Source of the DNA: JBALVO01 sp036961445
GTDB taxonomy: Bacteria > Pseudomonadota > Gammaproteobacteria > Pseudomonadales > Halieaceae
Length of the DNA: 59,324 nt
Reading direction: 5' to 3'
NCBI GenBank assembly: GCA_036961445.1
Contig: JBALVO010000009.1
Span: forward strand, 1-59,324
Below are positions 27,195 through 35,638 of this stretch, one piece after another. How positions within the stretch are numbered: the first letter of the stretch is position 1; each line of letters starts with the position of its first letter. Below the pieces are notes generated by a model. That model was not told where the DNA came from. It did not search any database and saw only the letters and a program-made list of their open reading frames with translations. The position numbers were made by a program, and so were the translations under genes.

Positions 27195-28273
27195 TCAGTT
27201 CAACAGTAAATCCCGGATACTCAGTGCAGACTGAGCGGCGCCCTCATGCAGACCGTTATATAAGTAGGCTCCGGCAAAATAGGTGTTATTACTGCCATTA
27301 TGGGCCTTGATAGCATCTATCGAGCAATACGCGTCGCTGGTGTATAGCGGGGTGCAATGGTGTTGTGTGTGCAGAATTTTGGCAGGATTAATGCGGTCCG
27401 CCAGATTATAAGCGAGAAAGTAGTGTGTGTGGTGATCCTCGGGCAGACCGCACAGGCGGTTTAAATAGGCGTTGTATCCGGCGTCATTTCCCCCGGCTTT
27501 TGCGAACACATCGAACTCGGTGTAACCGGGTTTTCCCCAGGCGTTGTACAAATCAGTGTCAGTGTGGATAACAGTGGTAGCCCTGTTCTCGTGCCAGTTG
27601 GCGAATACGCTGGCTTCATGTGGGTTGGGGTCACGCAGTGACTGCAGCACCTGGGCGGGCGGAGTCGCGATCACGATTTTATCTGCCTGCAGTGCAAGGT
27701 CACCGCATTGAACCTCTACGCCATTGTTGCTGCGGCTAATGTCGGTNNNNNNNNNNNNNNNNNNNNNNNNNNNNNNNNNNNNNNNNNNNNNNNNNNNNNN
27801 NNNNNNNNNNNNNNNNNNNNNNNNNNNNNNNNNNNNNNNNNNNNNNCGCGCCCGTACGCCAGTGTTCGCATACCGATGGGGATCATATGGCGCAAGGTCA
27901 GGCCAAGTTGCAAGTAGCGTTTTAGCTTGGCCGCTCGACTCGCAGTTTGCTCCCTGATAGCGCCGGGCATATGGAGGCTGCGTTGGTTGTCGAGATACAA
28001 CGCGGTTGATCCACCGCTGACGGGTGCCAGTTGCAGGCCCAGCTCTTGGATGACCGAGTGCAGGGCGGGGCTTGAATCTCGATGGAATTCAATGACGCCG
28101 TTATCAACGAATAGTCCAGGGGGTAGATTTTCGGTTGCAACATTACCGTTTAGCGTGCGAATGTTACCGCCAAGAATAGACTCTCGCTCGATAACCGTTA
28201 CGCGGTGTTTTTTCGCCAGGTAATGGGCGCTTATCATACCCGCGGCCCCACCACCCAGAATTATGATGTGCAT
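27195..28273 (-). CDS. FAD-dependent amine-oxidase-type oxidoreductase, split by a gap
   Basis: One gene interrupted by 100 N. The N-terminal piece (28273 to 27847, 142 residues) starts with the dinucleotide-binding motif IIILGGGAAGMISAHYLA and VIERESILGGNIRT. The C-terminal piece (27746 to 27195) is open up to the gap (DKIVIATPPAQVL) and ends with the flavin motif TYFAGAYLYNGLHEGAAQSAL typical of protoporphyrinogen-oxidase/amine-oxidase flavoproteins. About 325 residues are visible; relatives have over 400. With exactly 100 bases missing the two pieces are out of frame, so the true gap length must leave remainder 2 on division by 3 if the gene is intact. Candidate activities include double-bond isomerisation or desaturation of a lipid; unproven. 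Confidence 0.82.
27747..27846. other. Assembly gap (100 N) inside a flavoprotein gene
   Basis: A run of exactly 100 N within the flavoprotein gene. Frame analysis of both flanks and the family's usual length indicate that the missing stretch is not 100 bases. Confidence 0.98.
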
Positions 28274-28366
28274 GGGTGTCCTTCACTGCACGGGGTGCAG
28301 GCAGGAATCAATATTGAATAGGCTGGAGCTGGCATTGGCGAGATTACATCACACACTGGAGTGGAA

Positions 28367-29899
28367 ATGAACAGGTACGACGATATCGTGGTTGGCAGTG
28401 GCATAGCAGGTCTGGTTTTCGCAGCGCTGTCGGCCAGCAAGGGGCATAAAGTCCTTGTTCTGGAAGCGCACGAGTATGCGGGAGGGTATGGCCATACGTT
28501 TCAGATGGGCAAATCCGCAAAATTTAATGCTCAGCTGCATTATGTCTGGAACTGCGGGGAGGGTGAGACGGTACATAAGGTCCTGTCTCAATTGGGACTT
28601 GCCCAGGAGGTGATTTTTGAGCAATTGGATCCCGATGGCTTCGATCATATGCATATGCCGGGGTATAGCCTGAAGATTCCGTCCAGCGCGGTAGAGCTCG
28701 AGAAGCGAATGTCGGCGCTATTTCCGCAGGATCGATTGGTCATCAGTCGCTTTATTAAAGCTGTGGCCAGGGTAGCCAATGGCCTGGATGTGCTGGCGTC
28801 AAAACCTTCTGCGGCCCGAGTGCTCAAGGGTGGTCTGGATACAGTATTGACCCTGTCCTTTTTGAAAAGTAGCCTGCAAGATGCCTTTGACCGCTATCGT
28901 CTGCCAAAGGCTGCGCAAACGTTATTGGCATCGCAGTGGCCTGATTTTTTGTTGCCCCCTGAACAGCTGTCTTTCTATGCCTGGGTCATGTTGTTTACAG
29001 GCTACCAACGCGGGGCCTATTATCCCACCCATCATTTTGAACATGTGATCGATTCACTGGTGGCCTCAATTCGCCAGAATAACGGCGATGTGCTTTTGCA
29101 GCATGAGGTAACCGAGTTTGTTCTGGATAAAGATCGCGTTATCGGAGTGGTGGCGTCTGAGCTCGCCTCGGGCGGTGTTGTTCAGTTCACCGCCGAAAAA
29201 GTGATTTGCAATATGGATCCACAGCTTGCCGCTGACATGATTGGCCGTGATAAATTCGCCAAATCCGTCAGTAAGCGCTTATGTTATGACTATTCGCCTT
29301 CCAATTTTATGATTTACTGTGCCATCGAGGGCATTGATCTGGCACAGCACGGATTCGGTAAATGGAATGTTTTCCACACAGGACACGACGATCTCAACGA
29401 AGCATTCAATGCCATGTACCTGGAACATGATTACAGTAACCCCAGTTTTGCAATGACCACCCCCAGTTTTATGACCGCCGATGCCAGTGACCGCCCACCC
29501 GGCCAGTCCATTGTGGAAATTCTCACGGTCGCCGATTACCACTATTTCAACGAGTTATTAACAACCGATCGCAAAGCGTATCTGCGCAAAAAGAAGGAAG
29601 TGGTCAATGCACTCCTCGACAAAGTTGAGGAGCACTACATCCCGAATTTTCGCCAGCACCTGGTCTTTTGTACCGGGGGTACACCGACAACAAACGAGAA
29701 GTTTTGCCTGGCGCCTAGCGGTAATTCTTACGGTTCAAACATGACAGCGCAAAATATTGGACCAGGACGGCTCAAGGAGCACAGCTCATTGCAGGGGCTG
29801 TATTTTTGTAATGCGTCTTCAGGATTTGCCGGATTTGCCGGTACATTCTGGACCGGCGCGAGACTCTACGAGAAGCTATCGAGCGATAGTTTTCTGTGA
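28367..29899 (+). CDS. CrtISO/RetSat-like FAD-dependent oxidoreductase (phytoene desaturase family)
   Basis: A 510-residue flavoprotein starting with the Rossmann motif DIVVGSGIAGLVFAALSASKG and VLVLEAHEYAGGYGHTF. The C-terminal FAD motif is GLYFCNASSGFAGFAGTFWTGARLYEKL. This pattern occurs in carotenoid isomerases, retinol 13,14-reductases and related bacterial polyene-acting enzymes; no carotenoid gene cluster is nearby. ATG 28367 has GGAG five bases upstream; GTG 28361 would add two residues. It is divergent from the amine-oxidase-type gene (93 bases between), so the two may share a regulatory region. A role on a polyunsaturated lipid or oxylipin is inferred from the neighbouring lipoxygenase. 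Confidence 0.85.
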   Translation: MNRYDDIVVGSGIAGLVFAALSASKGHKVLVLEAHEYAGGYGHTFQMGKSAKFNAQLHYVWNCGEGETVHKVLSQLGLAQEVIFEQLDPDGFDHMHMPGYSLKIPSSAVELEKRMSALFPQDRLVISRFIKAVARVANGLDVLASKPSAARVLKGGLDTVLTLSFLKSSLQDAFDRYRLPKAAQTLLASQWPDFLLPPEQLSFYAWVMLFTGYQRGAYYPTHHFEHVIDSLVASIRQNNGDVLLQHEVTEFVLDKDRVIGVVASELASGGVVQFTAEKVICNMDPQLAADMIGRDKFAKSVSKRLCYDYSPSNFMIYCAIEGIDLAQHGFGKWNVFHTGHDDLNEAFNAMYLEHDYSNPSFAMTTPSFMTADASDRPPGQSIVEILTVADYHYFNELLTTDRKAYLRKKKEVVNALLDKVEEHYIPNFRQHLVFCTGGTPTTNEKFCLAPSGNSYGSNMTAQNIGPGRLKEHSSLQGLYFCNASSGFAGFAGTFWTGARLYEKLSSDSFL

Positions 29900-30312
29900 G
29901 GCGGGGAGTGCGTGGTGAGGTCCGTGCACAAGTTGTCGCAAATAGGTCATGTCTTTAAATAGTAGAAACCTCACACTAGTCTATACTGACCGGGTAGCCC
30001 CTGCTTTGTGCCTTGATCTTGGTGCGGGAACCAGATGGTTGTTGCCGTGAAGATTGGGTCTGGCGCTTCACCAGGTAGAATAAAATCAATAAGCTGCTTT
30101 TTTGAAAGGACGTTGCATTTTCTTGCGTCGAAGCAAGTGAAACGAAATTCCGATGACACCGTTACTGCCGCCGCCGGAGTCTGTTTTTTCAATGCGATGC
30201 GAGATGCGATTTTTAGTTCGTGGATAATCGTTAGTCCAGAGTGATCTGGTGGCGTCTATTTTGCGTTTAACACTGTACCCGGATCCGATAATGGACACTC
30301 AATGGCTCAAAT
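29900..30312. other. Intergenic region upstream of csrA, no gene recognised
   Basis: 413 bases without a supported gene. Short frames on both strands encode no recognisable protein. It contains several GGA trinucleotides (near 30028, 30107, 30176, 30281 and 30291), the core of CsrA sites, and an AT-rich GATAAT near 30287 that could be part of a promoter. The leader of the CsrA gene should lie here. Confidence 0.5.
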
Positions 30313-30624
30313 ATGTTGATACTGACGCGCAAAAAAGGTGAGGTGCTAAGAATAGGTGGCGACGTCTCGGTCACAGTACTGGGCATCAGTGGTGGCCAGG
30401 TGCAACTCGGTATTGATGCTCCCAGAGACATTGCCGTGCATCGAGAGGAAATCTATCTTCGTGTGGAGGCAGAGAGGCAGGCAGCATTGGCTGCGTGCAG
30501 TCACAAGGAAGGTGCAAGTAAAGGTGGTATCCCAATCGAGATCAGGAAGCCGGCGGCAAAAATTCAACCCAGCCCGCAACATGGAACGCCCGAACGCCGA
30601 GTGCTGTCAATGCCCAAACCGTAA
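30313..30624 (+). CDS. csrA: CsrA-family post-transcriptional regulator with C-terminal extension
   Basis: The first ~58 residues are a clear CsrA/RsmA (MLILTRKKGEVLRIG, VTVLGISGGQVQLGIDAP, IAVHREEIYLRVE), including the conserved Arg44-type residue in VHREE that contacts GGA motifs in mRNA leaders. CsrA normally ends near residue 61-65; this one continues to 103 with a polar, proline- and lysine-rich tail (KGGIPIEIRKPAAKIQPSPQ). It is therefore likely a paralogue rather than the housekeeping copy. No strong ribosome site precedes the ATG, and GGA motifs in the leader could allow self-control. It stands alone, with a convergent FrnE-like gene downstream. Confidence 0.92.
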   Translation: MLILTRKKGEVLRIGGDVSVTVLGISGGQVQLGIDAPRDIAVHREEIYLRVEAERQAALAACSHKEGASKGGIPIEIRKPAAKIQPSPQHGTPERRVLSMPKP

Positions 30625-30751
30625 GAAGGGCTACTGATTATTATCGCTTTAGCCAGCAGATATACAGGCACCATAAATGTAGAAAAAAACACACATGTTG
30701 TTTGTCACGCTATCTTTGGCAGATTCTGCGTGGAGTAGGCTGGTTGTGTGA

Positions 30752-31423
30752 TTAGAGGCGTACAGTTGTGGTAGTGTCCAAAATATCTCGAATTATTTTG
30801 CTTAATACCCCTGGATCCTGGGCACCACTAACCGTGTATTGATGATCGAAGACAAAGGTGGGTACGGCACTTATTCCCATGTTCAGGTACTGTCGCTGTT
30901 TGACACGCACCTGCTCGGACAGCGCCTCATCCTCCAGTGCCGCCTGCGCTTGCTCGCGGGAGAAACCATTACTAATCGCAATGGACAGTAATACACCTGG
31001 ATCGGATACGTTTTTCTGTTCAGCAAAAAACGCCTCAAATAGTGCCAGTTTCAGTTTCTCCTGAATGCCCATTTCCTCCGCTTTGAGCAGCAACTTGTGC
31101 GCCAGAAAAGTGTTGTAAATGCGTGATTCGCTGTCAGCGTTAAATGTTATGCCCTCTGCTGCACCCATAGCGCGCAATTGTTGACGATTACGTTCAGTGG
31201 TTGCGGTGTCGGCGCCGTATTTTTCGGCTATATGCTCGTTGATGTTCTGGCCGTCGGCGGGCATTTGCGGATTGAGCTCAAAGGGCTGGAATGCCAACGT
31301 TACCTGTAGTTCGGGGAATTGCTTTAGCGCTTGTTGCAGGCGCTGATAACCAATAGTGCACCACGGGCACACGACATCGGAAACCATGTCAATGTGTAGG
31401 GTAGGGACCGTACTTTCACTCAT
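30752..31423 (-). CDS. FrnE-like DsbA family oxidoreductase
   Basis: A 223-residue cytoplasmic thioredoxin-fold protein (no signal peptide) with active site CPWC at about residues 19-22 (DVVCPWCTIGYQRL), helical insert, and the cis-proline region SAVPTFVFD near 190. FrnE proteins and related 2-hydroxychromene-carboxylate isomerases share this fold; the CxxC marks it as the disulfide-active FrnE type rather than the glutathione-dependent isomerase, which has Ser. Possible roles are cytoplasmic thiol repair under oxidative stress or polyketide-like isomerisation. It follows the aldo/keto reductase gene by 103 bases on the same strand. Confidence 0.92.
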   Translation of the reverse strand: MSESTVPTLHIDMVSDVVCPWCTIGYQRLQQALKQFPELQVTLAFQPFELNPQMPADGQNINEHIAEKYGADTATTERNRQQLRAMGAAEGITFNADSESRIYNTFLAHKLLLKAEEMGIQEKLKLALFEAFFAEQKNVSDPGVLLSIAISNGFSREQAQAALEDEALSEQVRVKQRQYLNMGISAVPTFVFDHQYTVSGAQDPGVLSKIIRDILDTTTTVRL

Positions 31424-31526
31424 AGTGTATTCCAGTTAAATTTAAGAGGCACGCCCTAACCGGGTAGTGCCGGTACCTATCTCGATAGCCCGACAGCCTG
31501 TGCGTTTATATCGCTGCCACGAACAA

Positions 31527-32495
31527 CTAAACAGCGGCAAGCTTTGCCTGAATGTCGGCAGTCAATAACGGTAGTACATCGACGGCTGTCAGGTTTTCTT
31601 CGAGCTGCTCAATCCTGGACGCTCCAAGTATGACGGTAGACACGTTCTTGTTTAACAGGCACCAGGCTATGGCTAACCTGGAGAGGCTGGTTCCAAGCTC
31701 TTCAGCTATGGGCATGAGTTTGGCAACTTTCTTCATTCTTTCCTGACCTCTGTCAGATTCGACCATACTCTTCTTTAGCCACTCATAACCTTCCAGTGAG
31801 GCTCTAGACCCCTGCGGTATACCTTTTAGGTATTTCCCGGTCAGTGCACCAGAGGCGAGCGGCGACCAGATAGTGGTACCGGTATTATATTTTTCAAAGA
31901 TTGGCGCGTACTCAACTTCGAATCGCTCTCTGTCCAGAATATTGTATTGCGGTTGTTCCATTGTGGGTGGGATGAGGTGGTTTTTCTCAGCAAAATCATG
32001 GGCCTGGGAAATTTCATCTGCTGACCACTCTGATGTTCCCCAATACAACACTTTCCCCTGGGTTATCAGGTTATGCATTGCCCAAACCGTTTCGCCAATA
32101 GGGGTATCGGGGTCAGCTCTGTGGCAAAAGTATAAATCCAGATAGTCGACTCTTAACCTTTGCATCGCCTGGTGGCAGGCTTCGGTGATGTGTTTGCGAC
32201 TCAGGCCAATTTGTGTCGGCTTGGGGTTTGGGGTCGCACCGAAGAAAACCTTTGAGGAGACACAATAACTGTCTCTGGGGCGAGCAAGGGATTGCAGTGC
32301 CTTGCCCATCACAATCTCGGATTCGCCAGCTTCATAGCCTTCTGCGTTATCGAAAAAGTTAATTCCAGCATCAAAGCACATGCCGAACATTTTTTCTGCG
32401 AGTCCTTTATCGACCTGCTTGTTGAACGTAACCCAGGAACCGAAAGATAATTCGGAAAGTTTAAGCCCGGCGTTTCCCAATTTTCGATATTCCAT
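31527..32495 (-). CDS. Aldo/keto reductase (KCNAB/YghZ-like)
   Basis: A 322-residue (alpha/beta)8 NADPH-dependent carbonyl reductase. The catalytic tetrad is visible: Asp and Tyr in FFDNAEGYEAGESE (about residues 49-55), Lys in VSSKVFFG and His in LYFCHRADPDTP. The C-terminal cofactor segment is STVILGASRIEQLEENL. It resembles the beta subunit of voltage-gated potassium channels and E. coli YghZ, which reduce aldehydes such as methylglyoxal. No channel gene is nearby. It probably detoxifies lipid- or sugar-derived aldehydes; the natural substrate is unknown. Confidence 0.93.
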   Translation of the reverse strand: MEYRKLGNAGLKLSELSFGSWVTFNKQVDKGLAEKMFGMCFDAGINFFDNAEGYEAGESEIVMGKALQSLARPRDSYCVSSKVFFGATPNPKPTQIGLSRKHITEACHQAMQRLRVDYLDLYFCHRADPDTPIGETVWAMHNLITQGKVLYWGTSEWSADEISQAHDFAEKNHLIPPTMEQPQYNILDRERFEVEYAPIFEKYNTGTTIWSPLASGALTGKYLKGIPQGSRASLEGYEWLKKSMVESDRGQERMKKVAKLMPIAEELGTSLSRLAIAWCLLNKNVSTVILGASRIEQLEENLTAVDVLPLLTADIQAKLAAV

Positions 32496-32514
32496 ACTAT
32501 TTCCCGTACTCTAA

Positions 32515-32643
32515 TTAAAAGATGCCAGCATAGTGAGTTTCTGCCTTGGGCGCTACTGTCAGATGCGCGACCTGCTCTGCGTGATGGCAGGCGGCGATGT
32601 ATCGGCTTTTCCGCGTCAGTTTCTCGAGTTGGCCCAGCAACAT
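32515..32643 (-). CDS. Possible 42-residue ORF or gene remnant
   Basis: A short frame from ATG to TAA reads MLLGQLEKLTRKSRYIAACH and ends HLTVAPKAETHYAGIF. It lies between the 2OG-oxygenase-like and aldo/keto reductase genes on the same strand. It looks like protein-coding sequence by residue mix, perhaps the tail of a decayed gene, but I recognise no family and see no clear ribosome site. Confidence 0.2.
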   Translation of the reverse strand: MLLGQLEKLTRKSRYIAACHHAEQVAHLTVAPKAETHYAGIF

Positions 32644-32681
32644 CCGCTGCCAGGGTGCTTATAAACCAGTTAAAAACCTGA

Positions 32682-33692
32682 CTAGGAAATCGTCGCGGGC
32701 GGGTACTTTACAAAGGTACTGACCAACAGCAGGGCAAATTCAGTGGGTTTTGGTCGCGACCCGCTGAGTTGGCCACGATCGCGCAATGCCGCCTCCAGCG
32801 TATCCAGAATTTGCGGTAGAGTGAGATTATCACTTCCGTCTCGCCAGGTTGTCTCGGTTTTATCATCGAGGAAACAATAGGCCTTCCAGGAGATTGAATA
32901 GCGTAGCTCCGACCAGCAGAAATCAGCCAGTACGTCTTCTGCTTCGCGCAGTTGCCACTGTTGGTTGCCACAATAATGCAATCGGGTGTGTTGGCCTATC
33001 ACCGGCAGGTCGGGCAGCCCCGCGGCTACGCGCTCTACCCCATGAAAAGCCTTGTCAGTATCAATCAGTATCGCTGAATTGTGCGCCGCCGGAATTGCTG
33101 CTCTGGTGCCCTCAGGGCCATCCGGGTAGAAGGTAAACGCCCCACCGCTGGCACCGCCAAACCAGGACACGCAGGTAAGGATTGGAATACGCCAGCGCTC
33201 GAATAACGCGGAATGCAGCATAACTACCAGCAACCACTGCGGAACCAGCTTGCGGTTAGCACCTCTGAATTCAGGCACGTCAGTATGTATTGCCAACTCC
33301 TGCCCGGGCACCAGTAAGTTGGCATAGACTATTGCCGGCACAATGTTGGCACAGCGCGATAGTTCTCTTGCGGTGTCAGACAATGCGTGATGCGCCATGA
33401 AGGGCTCTATACCGGATGCTCTAAGGTCAGTTCCATAGGCATAGGTTTCGCGAAAATAATTGCTACGGCTGGCAGCGATTTCCGCAGAGTCAGTATTTCC
33501 TGAACCATCCAGCCCGCGCTCAAAGTAATTGATGCCAACATCAAAGCGTTGTGGCAGGTCTTCACCGAGGCTGTCACTGGATGCCTCGTCAGCATAGGTG
33601 CCAAAGCTGCCGAAGTTCTCGGCGATTGACAGCATGTTTTGTGCATCATCGCTTTCGAGAAAGGGGGTAATGTGGCGGTAGGGTATTGTCAT
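32682..33692 (-). CDS. Fe(II)/2-oxoglutarate oxygenase-like protein
   Basis: A 336-residue protein with a probable facial triad: His and Asp in LAIHTDVPEF (about residues 136-138) and the distal His in DKAFHGVERV (about 218). A following Arg in HTRLHYCG could bind 2-oxoglutarate. The core VPAIVYANLLVPGQELAIHTD resembles cupin-fold oxygenases that act on small molecules or protein side chains. The remaining sequence is not familiar and the substrate is unknown. No signal peptide. It has its own transcript or is part of the minus-strand run; the upstream M14 peptidase gene ends 164 bases away. Confidence 0.7.
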   Translation of the reverse strand: MTIPYRHITPFLESDDAQNMLSIAENFGSFGTYADEASSDSLGEDLPQRFDVGINYFERGLDGSGNTDSAEIAASRSNYFRETYAYGTDLRASGIEPFMAHHALSDTARELSRCANIVPAIVYANLLVPGQELAIHTDVPEFRGANRKLVPQWLLVVMLHSALFERWRIPILTCVSWFGGASGGAFTFYPDGPEGTRAAIPAAHNSAILIDTDKAFHGVERVAAGLPDLPVIGQHTRLHYCGNQQWQLREAEDVLADFCWSELRYSISWKAYCFLDDKTETTWRDGSDNLTLPQILDTLEAALRDRGQLSGSRPKPTEFALLLVSTFVKYPPATIS

Positions 33693-33856
33693 ATGTGGCT
33701 AATTTTTAGAATCTGGTTAGTGGAACTACGTTATATACCGCAATGAGTCATCTGCCAATTGCGGATTCGCGATTCTTGGTCAGTGCGCTTGTTGCCATTA
33801 TCCTCGGTGCAGGCCCTACAGGGCGCGGACACGCCTGCAGCCACTAGCCTGCCGGA

Positions 33857-35560
33857 TTATTCGCAGACAATGGTGGCAGAGACCTTGCCAGAACGCGCCT
33901 GCCGGGCAGACACATTGACCCTGGTGCCTGGCGGGGCCTCCACCAGCCACTCGATTTTGACCCGGTTGCTGTCCCCGTCCATAGGGTCAAATCCGGTACT
34001 CATAAATACCGGCGATGCCATCATACCCACGCGGCCACTCAAGTGACCTACTTCTTGCCGGCTTTTTCCACGCAACAGTGTGGCGCTGTCCGGTAACTCG
34101 ATTTCCGCCACCACTTCGCGGGTAACCTTGTTTTCTTTTGCTTTGTCGCTGCCAGCAGTTGAAAGATAACCGACATTTTCGACCACCAGGCGAATAATGA
34201 AAGCGGTATCGCCAACTCGGGTGGCGTTAGCATCTATCAGTGCCAGTTGTCCGCTCATAAGCGCCTGATAGACAAACCAATCAGGAAAAGGCGCGACTTC
34301 CTGTTCCAATAGATGCAACGGCGGATTGTGGAACGAGTTCATGATATCCCATCCCCCGATTTCCAGCTCGCCTAGCTGCGGATGATTAAAGGTATACCAG
34401 TCCACATAGGCCGTGCCTGGGCATTCCCTGTCAAAGAATTTGAACATGATAAGGTCGTCCTCGTCCTCATGGTCAAATAGCCAGTCCGAATATTTCTTGT
34501 TTTCCATGTCCACCCCGGCGGTTTTATGGGGTGCCCAGTATTCAACGGTCCAAAAGTAGATGCCCAGGTGTTCATAGACCCAGTCAAAGCCCCCGGAAAT
34601 GTCCTGTTTGGGATGGTAGCGAAAGCCGTGATAGATGCTGACCGCTGGATAGCCGGTGAGCTCTGAACCCTTCTTTCCCACCTGTTTGTATGCGCGTAGA
34701 TCATTGACCGGGATGTCATCATCCGGGCAGTTGGAGGACGAGCGCAGTAAAATTCCGGAGAACGTATGCCCGGCGATGGCGGTGACAATATTGTTGTGAG
34801 AGGTAATAAAGTCACCAAGGGCGCGGGTTTCAGGTTCGGAAAATGGAGCCGGTCCCGCGCCGAATTGCTTGCCCTCTGGTGCCCAGTTAGCGGGGAAATT
34901 GCGGTTAAGATCCAGCCCTTCGCGAGGAATATTGTGTGTGACTATCGCGCCATCGTATTCGGTCACTTCCCCTTCGCGATACAGGCGGTAGAAATCGCCC
35001 TCGAAGTCATCCGGTGCACGCCGCACCAGCAGGCGCGATTCTTCGGGGTGTGATTTCCAGGGACCATTGCTGTCTGCCTGGCGCATAAATAGCACACGAC
35101 CATCGCCGTCTACGTCCATCACGGCCATGCCCTCGACCTGTGCGTCATTGTGAGGGTAGGGCCTTACAGATGAGCGTACCTTGCGGTTCATTTCGCCCAG
35201 TGCCCATTCAGCGCCATCGGGGTTTACCCGCGGGCAGATGTAGAACGTGCGGGTGTCCAGACAATGCGTAATGGTTTTATCCGCCCCGAACGCACTGACC
35301 ATTTTTTCAATATGATAAAGGCAAGCGGTAGAAGCGGTCACTTCCACTGAGTGAATGTTACCATCCAGCCAAAGTGCTGGCTTGTCTTCTGCGGCGCCGG
35401 TTTCCTTATTGGTCAGGGTGACCACCCAGATATCTCGCCCTTCAAAGGACTTGCCGATACTTTCCAGAGAAACTAAATTTGGGTAAGCCTCAACATAGGC
35501 TTGCAGGATTGCCGACAGCTCGTCATAGCGGTAGAAACGGTTAAACGCAATCTCTGGCAT
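33857..35560 (-). CDS. M14 family zinc carboxypeptidase
   Basis: A 567-residue metallopeptidase. Zinc ligands are His and Glu in DGNIHSVEV (about residues 70-73) and His in AIAGHTFSG (about 265); the substrate-binding NRNFPANW precedes it, and the catalytic Glu lies in FWTVEYWAP (about 340). The peptidase domain covers about 1-390, and the C-terminal ~170 residues form a beta-rich extension (LRLVVENVGYLSTAG-like region). There is no obvious signal peptide, which is unusual for digestive M14 enzymes but common in this bacterial group. It probably trims C-terminal residues of peptides. Confidence 0.92.
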   Translation of the reverse strand: MPEIAFNRFYRYDELSAILQAYVEAYPNLVSLESIGKSFEGRDIWVVTLTNKETGAAEDKPALWLDGNIHSVEVTASTACLYHIEKMVSAFGADKTITHCLDTRTFYICPRVNPDGAEWALGEMNRKVRSSVRPYPHNDAQVEGMAVMDVDGDGRVLFMRQADSNGPWKSHPEESRLLVRRAPDDFEGDFYRLYREGEVTEYDGAIVTHNIPREGLDLNRNFPANWAPEGKQFGAGPAPFSEPETRALGDFITSHNNIVTAIAGHTFSGILLRSSSNCPDDDIPVNDLRAYKQVGKKGSELTGYPAVSIYHGFRYHPKQDISGGFDWVYEHLGIYFWTVEYWAPHKTAGVDMENKKYSDWLFDHEDEDDLIMFKFFDRECPGTAYVDWYTFNHPQLGELEIGGWDIMNSFHNPPLHLLEQEVAPFPDWFVYQALMSGQLALIDANATRVGDTAFIIRLVVENVGYLSTAGSDKAKENKVTREVVAEIELPDSATLLRGKSRQEVGHLSGRVGMMASPVFMSTGFDPMDGDSNRVKIEWLVEAPPGTRVNVSARQARSGKVSATIVCE

Positions 35561-35638
35561 GTAATAAACCCTGTGTGGATTGGTGAGGGTGTGTGTTTTT
35601 CCCCAGTGTAACCGAGGGTGGTACGAAGCGTGAAATGC

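Noticed and set aside
29971..30298. Short frames on both strands between the CrtISO-like gene and csrA
   Set aside because: No known family, no ribosome site and overlapping one another, so they were treated as noncoding.
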